A stretch of 64,000 nucleotides of DNA from Sipunculus nudus (lineage: Eukaryota > Annelida > Sipuncula > Golfingiida > Sipunculidae): assembly GCA_026874595.1 (NCBI GenBank), contig CM049320.1, forward strand, positions 15,668,488-15,732,487, read 5' to 3'. The position numbers and the translations under genes are program-made. Below are positions 1-11,124 of this stretch, piece by piece. Every line of letters starts with the position of its first letter. The first letter of the stretch is position 1. The notes beneath the pieces are model-generated. The model saw only the letters and a program-made list of their open reading frames with translations, searched no databases and was not told where the DNA came from.

Positions 1-1140
1 TAACAACTGGGACATACATGTATTTCCAAGCTAAACCAATCCCGACACATAAACTTACTTTTCACGGTGTCAAATTTACCTTTTTTTTACGTTTGTATTT
101 TTACCAGGGGTATGATATTGTGCAGGTGCGACAAGGCCTAAACGAGAAGCTGAAACGTGAAAGAAGAATGACAGGAGGTATTCAGTTACTATAAAATCTT
201 GAAATTGCGAGGCATGGTCACCAGGTGGCGTGTGATGTGTTTAGGTGTGCGCAACTGATCGCGCCAGGTGCAAGTTATATTCTACTTGTGTAGGGGGCGA
301 GAACATGATTTTAGAATGTTATACTAGCTGATACCATATATAATAAAGTGTGAAAAATGTACTTCATATATATGTAACATGTGAAAAGGTCCCTTTTGGG
401 TACATGAAAAAAGTTGTTCTCAAAACCAAAAATATTACGCGAGCTGGCATTCTACTAAAATTTGAGGGTTGGGGTCCAAAAACAAACGTTATTCCTGTCT
501 TGATTTTTGCAGGTGGATGTTTCCTTGCTAACAGACTATCTTCGGAGATAACTCCTCGCCCGGATACTTTGTGGATACTTAATGTGCGGCATTCAGGAAA
601 AGGTGCATTTAATCTATACAATGTTTAATCCGTTTTCAGTTTAACTTCATGCTTAGGATTAAAATATTGCATTCCAAATTACCAGGTAAACACGTGACGG
701 TTTCTTTCAAAGGACTGTGACAAATGCAACAATTAGCAACATTAAAATGGAGAACATGGTGCTGATTGGGCAAACAAAATTAAATTTGTCCCGTATAAAA
801 TAGGATATCTCAAGGTGAACCTTCCTTGTATACTCAAGGGTTCCAGTCACTCAGTACAGTCCTAATATCTTCAGTCCTGTTTGTGTATGCAGTGATATTT
901 GGTGGTTACACGCCTCATGACATGGAAAACACAGTGCAACAACACAACCAGCAACAGCTGATGCAGTTTATTTACATATAAATACATATAAATATAAAAC
1001 TTGTCATTACAATGAAATACAAATGCACTTCTGGAAATATTTACAGATAAAAATGAAACGTGTTAATGATATGAGTAACACAGTATAATATATACAGCTA
1101 CATTCGTGTTACATACATGTTTAAAACCATCATGATTCAA
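1..1140. repeat. S-block, T1-proximal end (convergent spacer)
   Basis: This gene-free stretch is paralogous to about 15840-16950, 30050-31150 and 42080-42960, each lying just downstream of a minus-strand homeobox copy (T3, T5, T7). The shared sequence runs from the TAACAACTGGGACATA motif to the 3' end of the gene. A short open frame around 350-628 recurs in the paralogues but is broken differently in each, so I do not call it coding. TTTATT at 967-972 is the reverse complement of an AATAAA poly(A) signal and is placed like those of T3, T5 and T7. Confidence 0.75.
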
Positions 1141-1162
1141 TCGATCGGTTTACAGTTGAGGT

Positions 1163-1748
1163 TCAGTTGTTAACTGCGAGAGGGCATTTGCGTCTTCTGG
1201 CGATTTCTCTGATGGTCTTGGTGTTACCAGATCTCAGACGACGGTTAGCGAACCATTTCCTGACTTGTTCTGTGGTGATTTCCCCAGTGGTGGCCAATAA
1301 CTCAGTGGTCTCAGCGGTCGGGTACGGGTGCTCCTCATTCATAGAGTACCAGTTCTCCATGATGCGAGTAGCTACAGGGTCCGGCTTGGCGGGCTTGGAT
1401 TTCCGTGGTCGGATGGCCGGAGTAGCAGCAACCTCCGTCATGCTGGTCACGTGACCTGTTTCTACCTGATGACACAACTGCTGGACTTGACTGATGAGAA
1501 TGCTGTGCTGGTTGTCATAGTAACTGTTGATCTGGTCATGTTGCCATGGTGACACACCTTGAGCTCTGAGTGCCTGGTAACGCTGTCCTTCAAGTTGACT
1601 GGCCTGCATGGCGTAATAAATCTGGATCTCCTGGGACCTCGTTTTCTGCTTTGACTCTAGCCTCAGAAGTTGAAGGTTCAACATGGCGATGCGGAGAGAC
1701 AGAGGTTCAGGGAACGTGTTCGCGACTGGTGCTGCCAGCTGTGACGTG
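1163..1748 (-). pseudogene. T1: 5'-deleted TALE homeobox pseudogene (SPILE-type)
   Basis: The 3' part of exon 2 is intact: the helical block (MLNLQLL onward), the basic linker and a complete TALE homeodomain with HPYP in the loop and WFANRR in helix 3, ending CPLAVNN. Compared with T3, everything upstream is missing: the Thr/Ser-rich half of exon 2, the intron, exon 1 and the TATA region. At 1748 the coding sequence joins the distal promoter (TTTAATTAATCAAAG) found about 1 kb further upstream in T3. A short duplicated TGTAGTTTA at the joint suggests end-joining with templated filler. The first in-frame ATG (1684) would give a 173-residue protein that keeps the homeodomain, but there is no core promoter. 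I infer a dead copy; a rescued truncated transcript cannot be excluded. Confidence 0.85.
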
Positions 1749-2444
1749 TGTAGTTTACAGTGTAGTTTAATTAATCAAAGGCTCTAGTTACCAAACTCAG
1801 CCCAGTTCATCAAAGGATGGTTTGTTGTTTGTCCGACCGGCTACAGAAGATCACACTCGGTTTAGTTGTAGTTTTTGTATGTTTGTAACTCTTCAAAGTA
1901 AGTTTGTACGTGTGGATCAGCCGAATGTAGAACGTTTGGTTTTAGCGTTTTATCTACAGACCTGGCTTTCATCTGACCCTTGCACCGATCGAACCATTTA
2001 AAAAGCTGACCATATCATAATTATTCTTTAATAAACTATGCATAATAAATTCAGTAAAAAAAATGACAGGACTTTATGAAAGTCTTTCTCTATTTTTTCA
2101 CTAATAATTATTTTATTAACATTTTGATTGCATTTTTAGAGTAATAAAATTAAAGGTTTTCTATGACAGTCTTTTTTCTTTATTTTTATGTGGTACAGTA
2201 AATGCCTTAAATTTGATGATGATAAATTATCATATTACGAACACGAAATAATTTGAGATCTTAAATTTACATTGACAAAAAAAATCATATTATGTGATAT
2301 AATAGAAATAAACATAACATCATATAACAAGAAAATATAAACAGGAATCCTATATAACAGCTAGTTATTCTATACTTGGATGGGTGTTTATCTGTATGAT
2401 TTTTTTTACACAAACACAAATAGTTGATAAGTTTCAGGTGGAAA
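1749..2444. other. Remnant of T1 distal promoter and D-block
   Basis: This region has no gene. It keeps two ATCAAAG motifs (1774-1780, 1809-1815) that belong to the distal promoter of the T3, T5 and T7 class. The rest is AT-rich sequence paralogous to 18540-19240 and 32750-33430. Confidence 0.6.
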
Positions 2445-3273
2445 TCATAAAAATGTCCTAAAATTTCGGTAGGGCAAAATCAACTGTGGTAAAAAATCCC
2501 GATACATATAGACAGATTTTTTAAATCATTTACACTCTCCATAAAATCCTCCGGTAATAATTCAAATTAATTTGTGAAAATGTGTATATTACAGTGAATA
2601 TTGCACCGTATTCATGGGATATTTTTGCTGTTCAATCGCACGGTAAACGTAATGAACAGGTAAGTTATTTTAGTCAATGGTGACAAGCAAACTAATTAAT
2701 GGGTATAAACAAGAAATCAGCAACGAGACCAATAATTAAAACGGAAACGAAGAACAATTCATTCATCTTTCTCGTTGAATACGGCCCGTACGAAACTTAC
2801 TGAAACAAATTATTGATGATGATGATAATAATAATAATGATAATAGTAATAATAATAATAATAATAATAATGATAATAATAATAATAATAATAATAGAAA
2901 AGCACTCAGAGAGCGCAGACCTCCGCCATGGCAGCTCAATACCCCATATGGCATTGTCAGAAATGCAGCATTTTCCTTTCAAAATTCCTACATCCCTTTG
3001 TTGGTCCCGATCACATCCAAAATGTAATGAATTGTTCCTAGTATCATTGCCGAGCTTTCCTGAGAAATTCATGTGAATCAAGATAACTTTTTGAATAATA
3101 TTGCAAACAGTCTAAGAAACAGACAAACGAACAAACCAACGCCCGCAAAAATAGAACACCGCAAAGGTTAGAAAGGTTAAAATAATAATAATAATAATAA
3201 AATATATAAAAAACACATCTATATCGGTAACATTGTTGAATCTTATATTTTATAATATAAATACCGCTAATAC

Positions 3274-3325
<52 letters not shown>

Positions 3326-3474
3326 GTTATTATATTTATTTCGTAGAAAGAAGATACATTTGTTAAAAAAATTATACACTAAACATGTGTTTTATTTATG
3401 TAACCTGACACCATTTAAATAGTGTATTTTATAACTTTTCATAAGAAATGTGGTACTTCTTCATTTATAATGGC

Positions 3475-3531
<57 letters not shown>

Positions 3532-3713
3532 TAAAAGACTGATTATTTATTATGTAAAGATTCTTGAATCTAATGTCTTTTGTCACACACGCCGCTCTGC
3601 TTGAACCTTTATAAAGAATGGAAGAAATACACAGAATAAACCAAACAGAATTATACAAGCGAAACAAACGCTGTCTCAATACGAAAAATAAAAAAAGTGC
3701 AATTTTATATATT
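2445..3713. repeat. Left copy of 1.27-kb direct repeat flanking the LINE
   Basis: This D-block segment is repeated in the same orientation at 9093-10364, immediately after the LINE. Both copies run from TCAT...AAAATGTCC to CAATTTTATATATT. They differ mainly in microsatellite length and a few substitutions; the left copy also lacks a GCGGAAGG-like stretch near its start. Microsatellites here are a mixed ATG/AAT tract at about 2816-2896, AAT at 3180-3200, ATT at about 3274-3325 and AAT at about 3474-3531. Open frames of poly-Ile, poly-Asn or poly-Tyr here are microsatellite artefacts. Confidence 0.85.
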
Positions 3714-3822
3714 TGAGTGAAAATGCGCATGCGCGGCTGGTGAGGTTGGTCTTTTAACACATGTGTTTCATAAACTGTATCCTGCTACTACAAAAAGGAT
3801 TGGCTCTGATTAATTTCATACA

Positions 3823-5334
3823 ATGGCAGCGTCAGAAACAGGCCAATTGTTCCCTCAATCTCTTGACTTACTCAATGATACAGAGACATTTGTCATGCTG
3901 TTACCTCCGAACCACAATATGTCAACAAACAATATGATAAACAAAGCCGACCCGTTAGAGTGTTTGGAGTCGCCACAAGCTATATCCTTGTTGAAGGAGA
4001 TTCACAATGTACCCAGAGACGAATTTGTTAACATCATCTGTGTTAAAGCTGCTGAAATGGGTATCTGTCTTGAGGAGACCAGAGAAACTTTGTTTAAGCT
4101 AGCATCCAGAAATTCCAGGTGTCCTGCAGGGCTCCTGATCAAACGTGTAAAGCCACGACATGAAAATGGTGAGAAAATCGAGGTTAAGTTAGCTAAGGAT
4201 ATTTACAGCCTGGTGCAATTCCTATACGGAGCTCCTGCTGAGGAATTAACTTGTATTCGTGATAGGCATCCCAGTGCTTATCCAGAGGCAGAGGCCCTCA
4301 GCCTTCCAAGTAACATTGACATTGTACCTATTCCTAGAATGGCGGCTCAGAATGCTGAAAGTGGAACTGCACCTGAAACTTCAGTGACTATTGGCCCTGA
4401 TGTAGGGAGAAGTATCGCAAATATTCTGATGGTGTTGGATGATCTGGTAAAAAAACATGATTCGCTACATACCGCCTTCAACAGTCGCATGGACAATTTA
4501 GAAACACGTTCTCTTCGTTTTGAGGAAAAACTAAGAGAAACTGTCGAAAGTATTAGTGATATTGACAAGAGACTTAAAACAGTTGAGAATGGACTCAGTG
4601 ATTATGCCGAAATGGACTCTGTGAGAAGCAAACATATTAAAGAACATGAATACAATGTTGAGGGTGTCAAACGAACCGTTCAGGGGCTGAAAGATAGACT
4701 TATTGATATTGATGATGGAATGTGTAAATTACATGGTGATCTCAGGAAATTTAATAACCATGTTCGGAATACAGATGCTGAGATGGGTGTGCATGAATTT
4801 GAGGTGAGGTCCCTGAATGAGTCATTGTCATTCCTGAGACAAAATCTGGTGTTCATTGAAAGCCGCATAACACCCGGTCACGGCAACAATCAGTCGTATG
4901 CACAGAGAGCTAAGCCAAATGATCCACCAGAGTCAGGGTCCACTGGTCACCCTGAGCATAACAGTTGGCATAACCGTACACCTGTGTCACAGGAAAATGA
5001 CAATAATAGTTTCCCAATCCCACATGGCTATGCCAGAGGCAGGGAGGGGAGGAAAAGTTCGGGGTATTCTGCTCAGTCTGGCCATGATAGGGTTAGTAAT
5101 ACTGATGTAGAGTTTTATGTGGGGAACTGGTGGCCAAATATATCAGAGGAAGATATATCCAGGTACATGCGGGATAAAGGGGTGAATGGTATACAGGTTA
5201 AAATCTTGTCCAGTCGATATGGTCCAAATAAAGGTGCCCATGTGGTTGTAGGAGCTGACAGTGTACGCATTGTCTCGGCGAGTTCTTTTTGGCCAAATGG
5301 TGTCTACATACGTCGTTGGCGGCCCAGAAATTAA
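3823..5334 (+). CDS. LINE ORF1 protein (coiled-coil, probable RNA-binding)
   Basis: A 503-residue intact frame. Residues about 1-170 form a mixed N-terminal region. Residues about 190-350 are rich in charged heptad-like runs (KRLKTVENGL, VQGLKDRLID) that suggest a coiled coil for trimer or multimer assembly. Residues about 360-425 are polar and low-complexity. The last 80 residues contain FYVGNWWP near their start and a final WPNGVYIRRWRP, a pattern seen at the end of ORF1 in many invertebrate CR1/Jockey-like elements. The known role of LINE ORF1 is RNA binding and chaperoning in the ribonucleoprotein; that role is inferred here. The start is the first ATG, about 110 bp from the element's 5' end. 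The stop lies about 45 bp before the probable ORF2 start. Confidence 0.8.
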   Translation: MAASETGQLFPQSLDLLNDTETFVMLLPPNHNMSTNNMINKADPLECLESPQAISLLKEIHNVPRDEFVNIICVKAAEMGICLEETRETLFKLASRNSRCPAGLLIKRVKPRHENGEKIEVKLAKDIYSLVQFLYGAPAEELTCIRDRHPSAYPEAEALSLPSNIDIVPIPRMAAQNAESGTAPETSVTIGPDVGRSIANILMVLDDLVKKHDSLHTAFNSRMDNLETRSLRFEEKLRETVESISDIDKRLKTVENGLSDYAEMDSVRSKHIKEHEYNVEGVKRTVQGLKDRLIDIDDGMCKLHGDLRKFNNHVRNTDAEMGVHEFEVRSLNESLSFLRQNLVFIESRITPGHGNNQSYAQRAKPNDPPESGSTGHPEHNSWHNRTPVSQENDNNSFPIPHGYARGREGRKSSGYSAQSGHDRVSNTDVEFYVGNWWPNISEEDISRYMRDKGVNGIQVKILSSRYGPNKGAHVVVGADSVRIVSASSFWPNGVYIRRWRPRN

Positions 5335-5377
5335 CAACAACGGAACAGAGGTTGTTTCCTTATCAAACTGTATTCTG

Positions 5378-6190
5378 ATGATGAGCATAAAATTTATAAC
5401 CTTTAATGTGCGGGGCATTATGCCCAGCAGTGTGTATTTAGGCAATCTATGTGAACAGTATGACCCTGATGTTTTGTGCATGAATGAACATTGGTTGTTT
5501 ACAGATAACCTTAATTATTTGGACTCCTTATTTCCTGACTATCAAAATTTTGCGATTGCAGACTCATCGCTAGATCCCTATGAATCGCACCGCAGAGGTA
5601 AAGGTGGTGTGGCTATTTTGTGGAAAAGGTCACTTCGGTACACTGTCAGGGCTATGGAATCTTTATCAAATGACAGAATGGCGGTAATTTGTATGCAAGA
5701 AAAGGACGGCCTGATTTTTTATATAATCAGTGTTTACTTGCCGTGTTCCAGGTATTCGATAACGATGTACAAAGAGAATATAGAAAAACTATACGATTTG
5801 GTAAACGAATTGTTTATGTATGGTCATGTCATAATACTGGGTGATCTTAACTGTGAGGTTTCAGGAAGTAGATATGTAGGGAAGCTTTCAGAGAGGGGAA
5901 AAATATTACGGGTGTTTCTTGATAATTTTGGGATGCTATCGTTAACCACCGATATAATATGTGATGGACCAGCTTTTACTTTCGATCCATACAAAACTGG
6001 TACATCTTTTTCCTTGATTGACCATGTCTTGGTCAGGGAGGAATTAATAAGCTACATTTCTAATTGTAAAATAATCAGTGAAGAGGAATTGAACTTATCA
6101 GACCATCTACCTATCACGTTTAACCTACAGTTTGTTTACCAAAACCTTATAGATGAACAGATAACTTCAAATAGTATTAAACTGGAATAA
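5378..6190 (+). pseudogene. LINE ORF2, endonuclease part (frameshifted at its end)
   Basis: This is an apurinic-type endonuclease domain that nicks target DNA for target-primed reverse transcription. Its motifs appear in order: FITFNVRG (Asn), a Glu in MNEHWL, VYLPC, the catalytic ILGDLN, SLIDHVLV and SDHLPI (Asp-His). I choose the tandem ATG at 5378/5381 because the endonuclease fold starts within a few residues; the frame is open further upstream but there it overlaps ORF1. The frame ends at a TAA (6188-6190). Reading resumes without stops in another frame from about 6183, so a single-base indel separates endonuclease from reverse transcriptase. Confidence 0.85.
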
Positions 6191-8090
6191 ATTAACTCGG
6201 CGTGAGGTCACTTTAAATTACACTGTCCCTTTAAAACAAGCTCTGGATAGTATGAATATACCCGAGGATCCGACTGTTCGTGATATTGATAAAATCTACG
6301 ATAATCTAGTATGGGCAATGTCGTCTACGGCCATTTATGCATTCCCGGTGCGCCGTTTTTGTAAACATCTTAGACCTAGGTGGAAACATTTTCTAAAATC
6401 ATTTCATGATAATATGAGAAACAAAAGGAGATTGTGGATTAATTTAGGAAGACCAAGAGAGCGTAATGATCATAGTTATACGGACTACAAAATGTCAAAA
6501 AGGGAATTTAGAAAACAAATGCGAGATTATATGGCAATGTTAGAAAGAGAGGTTTACGAGGATATAGACGAGTCTGCATCAGTCGATATTAATAAATTTT
6601 GGAGTCTTGTAAAGAAAAAGGGTAAACGTTCTGTGAATGGGGTGGGCTCTATGATATTTGGGGACCGCGTAGTAAAGACTAACAAAGAAATTGCAGAATG
6701 TTGGGGAAAGTACTTTGCAGAGAAATATGAAAAAAATGAAACTGGAATTCCCAATAACTTTCAAAATGAGGTCAAAGATAAGGTGTTAGAGATAGAAGCG
6801 CAGTCTAGGAATATGTACTCAGAGGTACTGGATAGACCTTTGGAAAAAGCTGAAATTAATAAAGCTGTGGACTCGTTGAGATGTGGGAAGGCAGGAGGAA
6901 CAGATGGTATTGTCTCAGAGCATATTATATATGGCGGAGGGTGCGTAATAGATCACCTGTTTACATTTTATAATCTAATTCACAAAATCGAATATATACC
7001 CGATAATATGAAAAAGGGGGTTATAGTTCCTATATTGAAGAATCGTCTAAATGACAGACGTTCCCCTGATTGCTATAGAGGTATAACCTTATTAACAGTA
7101 ATGTATAAATTATGGGAGAAGATTATTTTAAATAGACTATTTGCCTATATTGCACATGTTCCGCTGATATTTCCTGATCCTTTACAATTTGCATATCAAA
7201 AGAACATGTCGGCACTGAATGCCTCATTCGTTTTGCAAGAAGGTATTTCATATCATACTGATAGGGGTTCTAAAGTATATGCTTGCTTCTTAGATTCTAG
7301 TTCTGCTTTTGATGTTGTTTGGCATACTGGCTTATTTTTTAAATTATACAAACTTGGTATTAGAGGCAAATTATGGAGATTAATTAAACAGGCTTACGCT
7401 AACGTTACAAGCTGTGCCCTATATGATGGTATACGAAGTTCATGGTTTTCTGTGCAGCGCTCAGTCAGGCAAGGGGGGGGGGGGGGGGTTCTTTCGCCGT
7501 GGTTATACATGTTGTACATAAATGATTTACTGTGTGCACTAAGAGCGGGTGGCTTTGGTATTAATGTTGTTGGCATGTATATGGGTTCGCCAACTCAAGC
7601 TGATGATATCGTAGTGTTATCTTAAACAATATCCGGGTTGCAAAATATGATTGACACTTGCTATTCATATAGTCAGAAGTGGAAATTTCAGTTTAATCCG
7701 AACAAAACTAAAATTATGACATTCGGCGAAAGTATAAAAAAATATAATAAGTTGAGTGTGCTAAGATCCTGGAAACTTGGGAATTCTGTTATCTCTCAAA
7801 CTAGGCTTTATAAACATCTTGGATTGACTCTAACCAGTGACTTCAAGTGTAAAGATAAAATAGATATTGCGTGCAGAAAAGGGAGGGGTTCTTTTTTGTC
7901 TCTGGCGGGGTTAGGAGTTCGACCAAAAGGTCTTAATCCGCTCACAGCAGCTGTTCTGTACAAGTCTATTGTTATGCCAGGGGTATTATATGGGGCCGAG
8001 TTATGGAATTCAATTTCAGGGTCTGACTTAATTTGTCTGGAAAGAATGCATCGATTCTGTATAAAAATTAGGTCTTTTGGGTATGCCTAA
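6183..8090 (+). pseudogene. LINE ORF2, reverse transcriptase part (one stop, frameshifted end)
   Basis: Reverse transcriptase motifs are recognisable: the fingers motif with YRGITLL, motif A CFLDSSSAFD, motif B beginning SVRQGG, and motif C with ADD preceded by Gln (QADDIV) where Tyr or Phe is more usual. The TAA at 7623-7625 lies just after motif C. The same frame continues through the thumb-like region (KWKFQFNPNKTK, KHLGLTL) to a TAA at 8088-8090. A homopolymer G run at about 7470-7488 adds three in-frame Gly codons to motif B (RQGGGGG instead of RQGG). The copy is inactive as read. Confidence 0.88.
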
Positions 8091-8832
8091 TATTGAGATG
8101 TTTATTGACCGGGCTAAATTATTATTCTTTGGTAGACTGTGCAATTTGGCAAATGGTAATGTCTCTAGAAGTTTACTCAATTTTAAGCTTTGGCATTTCC
8201 TTAGTAATTGCAATATGTCTAGTGGATTTGTTGGTGACATTGTTAGATTGTTCAGATCATACAATCTAAATAACTTTCTAATTTCATATATGGAGACCAT
8301 GACGTTTTGTAATCAGAATACGTGGAAAGACCTTGTTCAGGATCAGATTATAAAGCAAGGTGTCCTCCACTTTGATATTAGAACAAGAGGTAAACTTGAG
8401 TTCAGAATGCTAAGAGCTGTACAAAGTGAGCCGTTTATTCCTTGTAAAATATGGTACGCCGCCAGGGACATTCCTGGATCATTTAGTATATTCTGTTACT
8501 CGGCGCAGTTATTATCTGCATCAGACACGTATCATGCGTCTCAACTTTGCCATTTTTGTGGCAAGATGTATAATTCTCCGTTACTTCATGCATCTTTATC
8601 ATGTTCAAATACTAGTGAAAGCAGAGCCTCTATCTGGAACTTTATATTAGATAAACTTCCCTTCACAGTTAGCGCTGCACTAAGTATTCTTGGTGATTTC
8701 GACTTTGTTGCTACTTTGCTTGGTAAAGATTTGACAGATTGTCCAGACTGGACATATGAACTTTCTGTTCTGTATATTTATCGGGCAGCTTTGTTCTTTA
8801 AAGAAGTAAGACCAGTAATAGAAGCCTTGTAA
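8077..8832 (+). pseudogene. LINE ORF2, C-terminal part with CCHC motif
   Basis: This continues ORF2 after a one-base frameshift close to 8077. It contains a Cys-His cluster (CHFC, then His and Cys, spacing CX2CX9HX4C), as found at the C-terminus of many Jockey/CR1/I-type ORF2 proteins and thought to bind nucleic acid. The stop at 8830-8832 is probably the true end of ORF2, since the AT-rich 3' UTR follows at once. It is not a separate gene. Confidence 0.8.
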
Positions 8833-9092
8833 TTTTCAAGTGAGATGTTGCCTGATCTTTCTCATTTTATATATATATATATAAAAAAAAATTAATTATC
8901 CTCTCCTTGCAATTATAATACATTAATTGTAACATTATTACATCCTTTTGTAATCTTGTATTTTTCACGTTGCAGAACCTTCACTGATTTAATTATTATT
9001 TATTATTAGTTTTCTTGTCATGCTTACATATGTATTGCATTTGATTGTACTCTTCGATCTTTCGGAGGAAATAAAGATTATCAATCAATCAA
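8833..9092 (+). other. LINE 3' UTR and TCAA-repeat tail
   Basis: An AT-rich 3' UTR of about 260 bp ends GGAAATAAAGATTATCAATC followed by further TCAA units. CR1-like and related LINEs commonly end in such a short tandem repeat. The next base pairs (TCATTAAAATGTCC) are the start of the right-hand direct repeat. The terminal hairpin-like CGATCTTTCGG may be the reverse-transcriptase recognition site (inference). Confidence 0.7.
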
Positions 9093-9477
9093 TCATTAAA
9101 ATGTCCTAATCTTTCGGTAGGGCAGCGGAAGGGCAAAATCAACTGTGGTAAAAAATCCCGATACATATAGACAGATTTTTAAAATCATTTACAATCTCCA
9201 TAAAATCCTCCGGTAATAATTCAAATTAAATTGTGAAAATGTGTATATTACAGTGAATATTGCACCGTATTCATGGGATATTTTTGCTGTTCAATCGCAC
9301 GGTAAACGTAATGAACAGGTAAGTTATTTTAGTCAATGGTGACAAGCAAACTAATTAATGGGTATAAACAAGAAATCAGCAACGAGACCAATAATTAAAA
9401 CAGAAACGAAGAACAATTCATTCATCTTTCTCGTTGAATACGGCCCGTACGAAACTTACTGAAACAAATTATTGATG

Positions 9478-9522
<45 letters not shown>

Positions 9523-9816
9523 GAAAAGCACTCAGAGAGCGCAGACCTCCGTCATGGCAGCTCAATACCCCATATGGCATTGTCAGAAATGCAGCATTTT
9601 CCTTTCAAAATTCCTACATCCCTTTGTTGGTCCCGATCACATCCAAAATGTAATGAATTGTTCCTAGTATCATTGCCGAGCTTTCCTGAGAATTTCATGA
9701 AAATTAACTTTTATAACTTTTTGAATAATATTTAATTTTTGAATAGTCTAAGAAACAGACAAACGAACAAACCAACGCCCGCAAAAATAGAACACCGCAA
9801 AGGTTAGGAAGGTTAA

Positions 9817-9861
<45 letters not shown>

Positions 9862-9947
9862 TTTAAAATAAAATATATAAAAAAAAACATATATATATCG
9901 GTAACATTGTTGAATCTTATATTTTATAATATAATTACCGCTAATAC

Positions 9948-9987
<40 letters not shown>

Positions 9988-10135
9988 GTTATTATATTTA
10001 TTTCGTAGAAAAAGATACATTTGTTAAAAAAATTATACACTAAACATGTGTTTTATTTGTGTAACCTGACACCATTTAAATAGTGTATTTTATAACTTTT
10101 TATAAGAAATGTGGTACTTCTTCATTTAAAATGGC

Positions 10136-10183
<48 letters not shown>

Positions 10184-10364
10184 TAAAAGACTGATTATTT
10201 ATTATGTAAAGATTCTTGAATCTAATGTCTTTTGTCACACACGCCGCTCTTCTTGAACCTTTATAAAGAATGGAAGAAATACACAGAATAAACCAAACAG
10301 AATTATTCAAGCGAAACAAATGCTGTCTCAATACGAAAAATAAAAAAGTGCAATTTTATATATT
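9093..10364. repeat. Right copy of 1.27-kb direct repeat flanking the LINE
   Basis: This is the partner of 2445-3713 and continues into the rest of the D-block exactly as the T3/T4 and T5/T6 spacers do (for example 20590 onward). Microsatellites are AAT at about 9477-9523 and 9825-9862, ATT at about 9948-9987 and AAT at about 10135-10183. Tract lengths differ from the left copy. Confidence 0.85.
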
Positions 10365-10689
10365 ACTTTTTTATATCAATGAATTTCCTCCGAAGAAGCT
10401 ACACCATGTGATACAGTTATATCTTATTATATTTTTTATCTACAATATGCTACATCTTCATTATCATCTTAAACGCAATGTGTAATGTTAAATAAAATCA
10501 TTGTTCAAAGGGAATTTTTCATTTTTATCACTTAAAATAATACATATTACACGTAACAATCATTTGTAATATATATATGGTTTGATTTTTTAATGGTATA
10601 ATCTGAAGATGGGTCGAGTCAAATCCCAGGTCTGTTTGTTAAACACTAGAACCAAACATTCCTTCTTCTTCTGCGCTACATGTACAAAC
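10365..10689. other. D-block remainder, no gene
   Basis: AT-rich spacer paralogous to 20600-20920, 35230-35540 and 46850-47170. It holds no supported feature apart from the approach to the T2 promoter. Confidence 0.6.
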
Positions 10690-10960
10690 TTTCTTTGATT
10701 ACTGTTTGATGATATACAAACACACAAACACAACAACCAAACTGAGTCTGATGTTCTGTAGCCGGTCGGACAAACAACAAACCATCCTTTGATAAACGGG
10801 GCTGAGTTTAGTAACGAAAGCCTTTGATTAATTAAACTGCACTGGGGTGATCAAAGGGATCAAAGACCGGCGGATCACAGAAAGTTTGAGCCGTCAAGGA
10901 AGGAATTAAGTTTCTGATGTCCGCCGGTGAGCCAGATGTGAGCAGGCTGGTATATAAAGG
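10690..10960 (+). promoter_or_regulatory. T2 promoter: five TCF/LEF-like motifs and TATA box
   Basis: CTTTGAT/ATCAAAG occurs at 10693-10699, 10787-10793, 10822-10828, 10850-10856 and 10859-10865; the last two form a tandem GATCAAAGGGATCAAAG. TATATAAA at 10951-10958 is a good TATA box, which places transcription start near 10981 in the conserved CATTCACTCAGAATCT. TTTGATTAATTAAA (from 10823) also contains TAAT homeodomain cores. The arrangement is conserved in T4, T6, T8 and T10 and mirrored in T3, T5, T7 and T9. Binding by TCF/LEF is inference. Confidence 0.65.
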
Positions 10961-11124
10961 TGAGTAGCTGGTGAGTAGGTATCATTCACTCAGAATCTAC
11001 TCAACGCTACAGATTGACCTAAGTCGTTACTCAGAATCTGCTTAACTTGCTACTCACTGATCCAAGTGCACGTGCCTGCTTGTACTCGTACACTGCTCAG
11101 GTATAACATAAGAGTAACCTGGAA

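Larger units (their letters stand above)
3714..9092 (+). mobile_element. Non-LTR retrotransposon (LINE), near full length, decayed ORF2
   Basis: This element encodes ORF1 (coiled-coil type) followed by ORF2 with AP-endonuclease, reverse transcriptase and a C-terminal CCHC motif. It ends in a short 3' UTR with an AATAAA-like sequence and a TCAA-type simple repeat instead of a long poly(A). This architecture belongs to the Jockey/CR1/I-like group of LINEs; I cannot place the clade by eye. The 5' UTR is only about 110 bp. ORF1 is open, but ORF2 has two frameshifts (near 6183 and 8077) and one in-frame stop (7623-7625), so this copy is not autonomous as read. The element lies between two nearly identical 1.27-kb direct repeats, unusually long for a target-site duplication. 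Confidence 0.9.

Noticed and set aside
350-628. 92-codon frame in the S-block, with partial relatives near 16194, 30417 and 42539
   Set aside because: The paralogous copies break the frame in different ways, and the opposite strand is equally open. This fits DNA-level duplication, not coding constraint.
1167-1454. A 95-codon frame antisense to the homeodomain, repeated opposite nearly every copy
   Set aside because: It is the mirror of the conserved homeodomain codons. It has no domain and no start or stop logic of its own, and it changes only where the sense frame changes.
2797-3081. Frames of poly-Ile, poly-Asn, poly-Tyr or poly-Leu in the divergent spacers
   Set aside because: They are translations of AAT/ATT microsatellites, and their lengths follow tract length.
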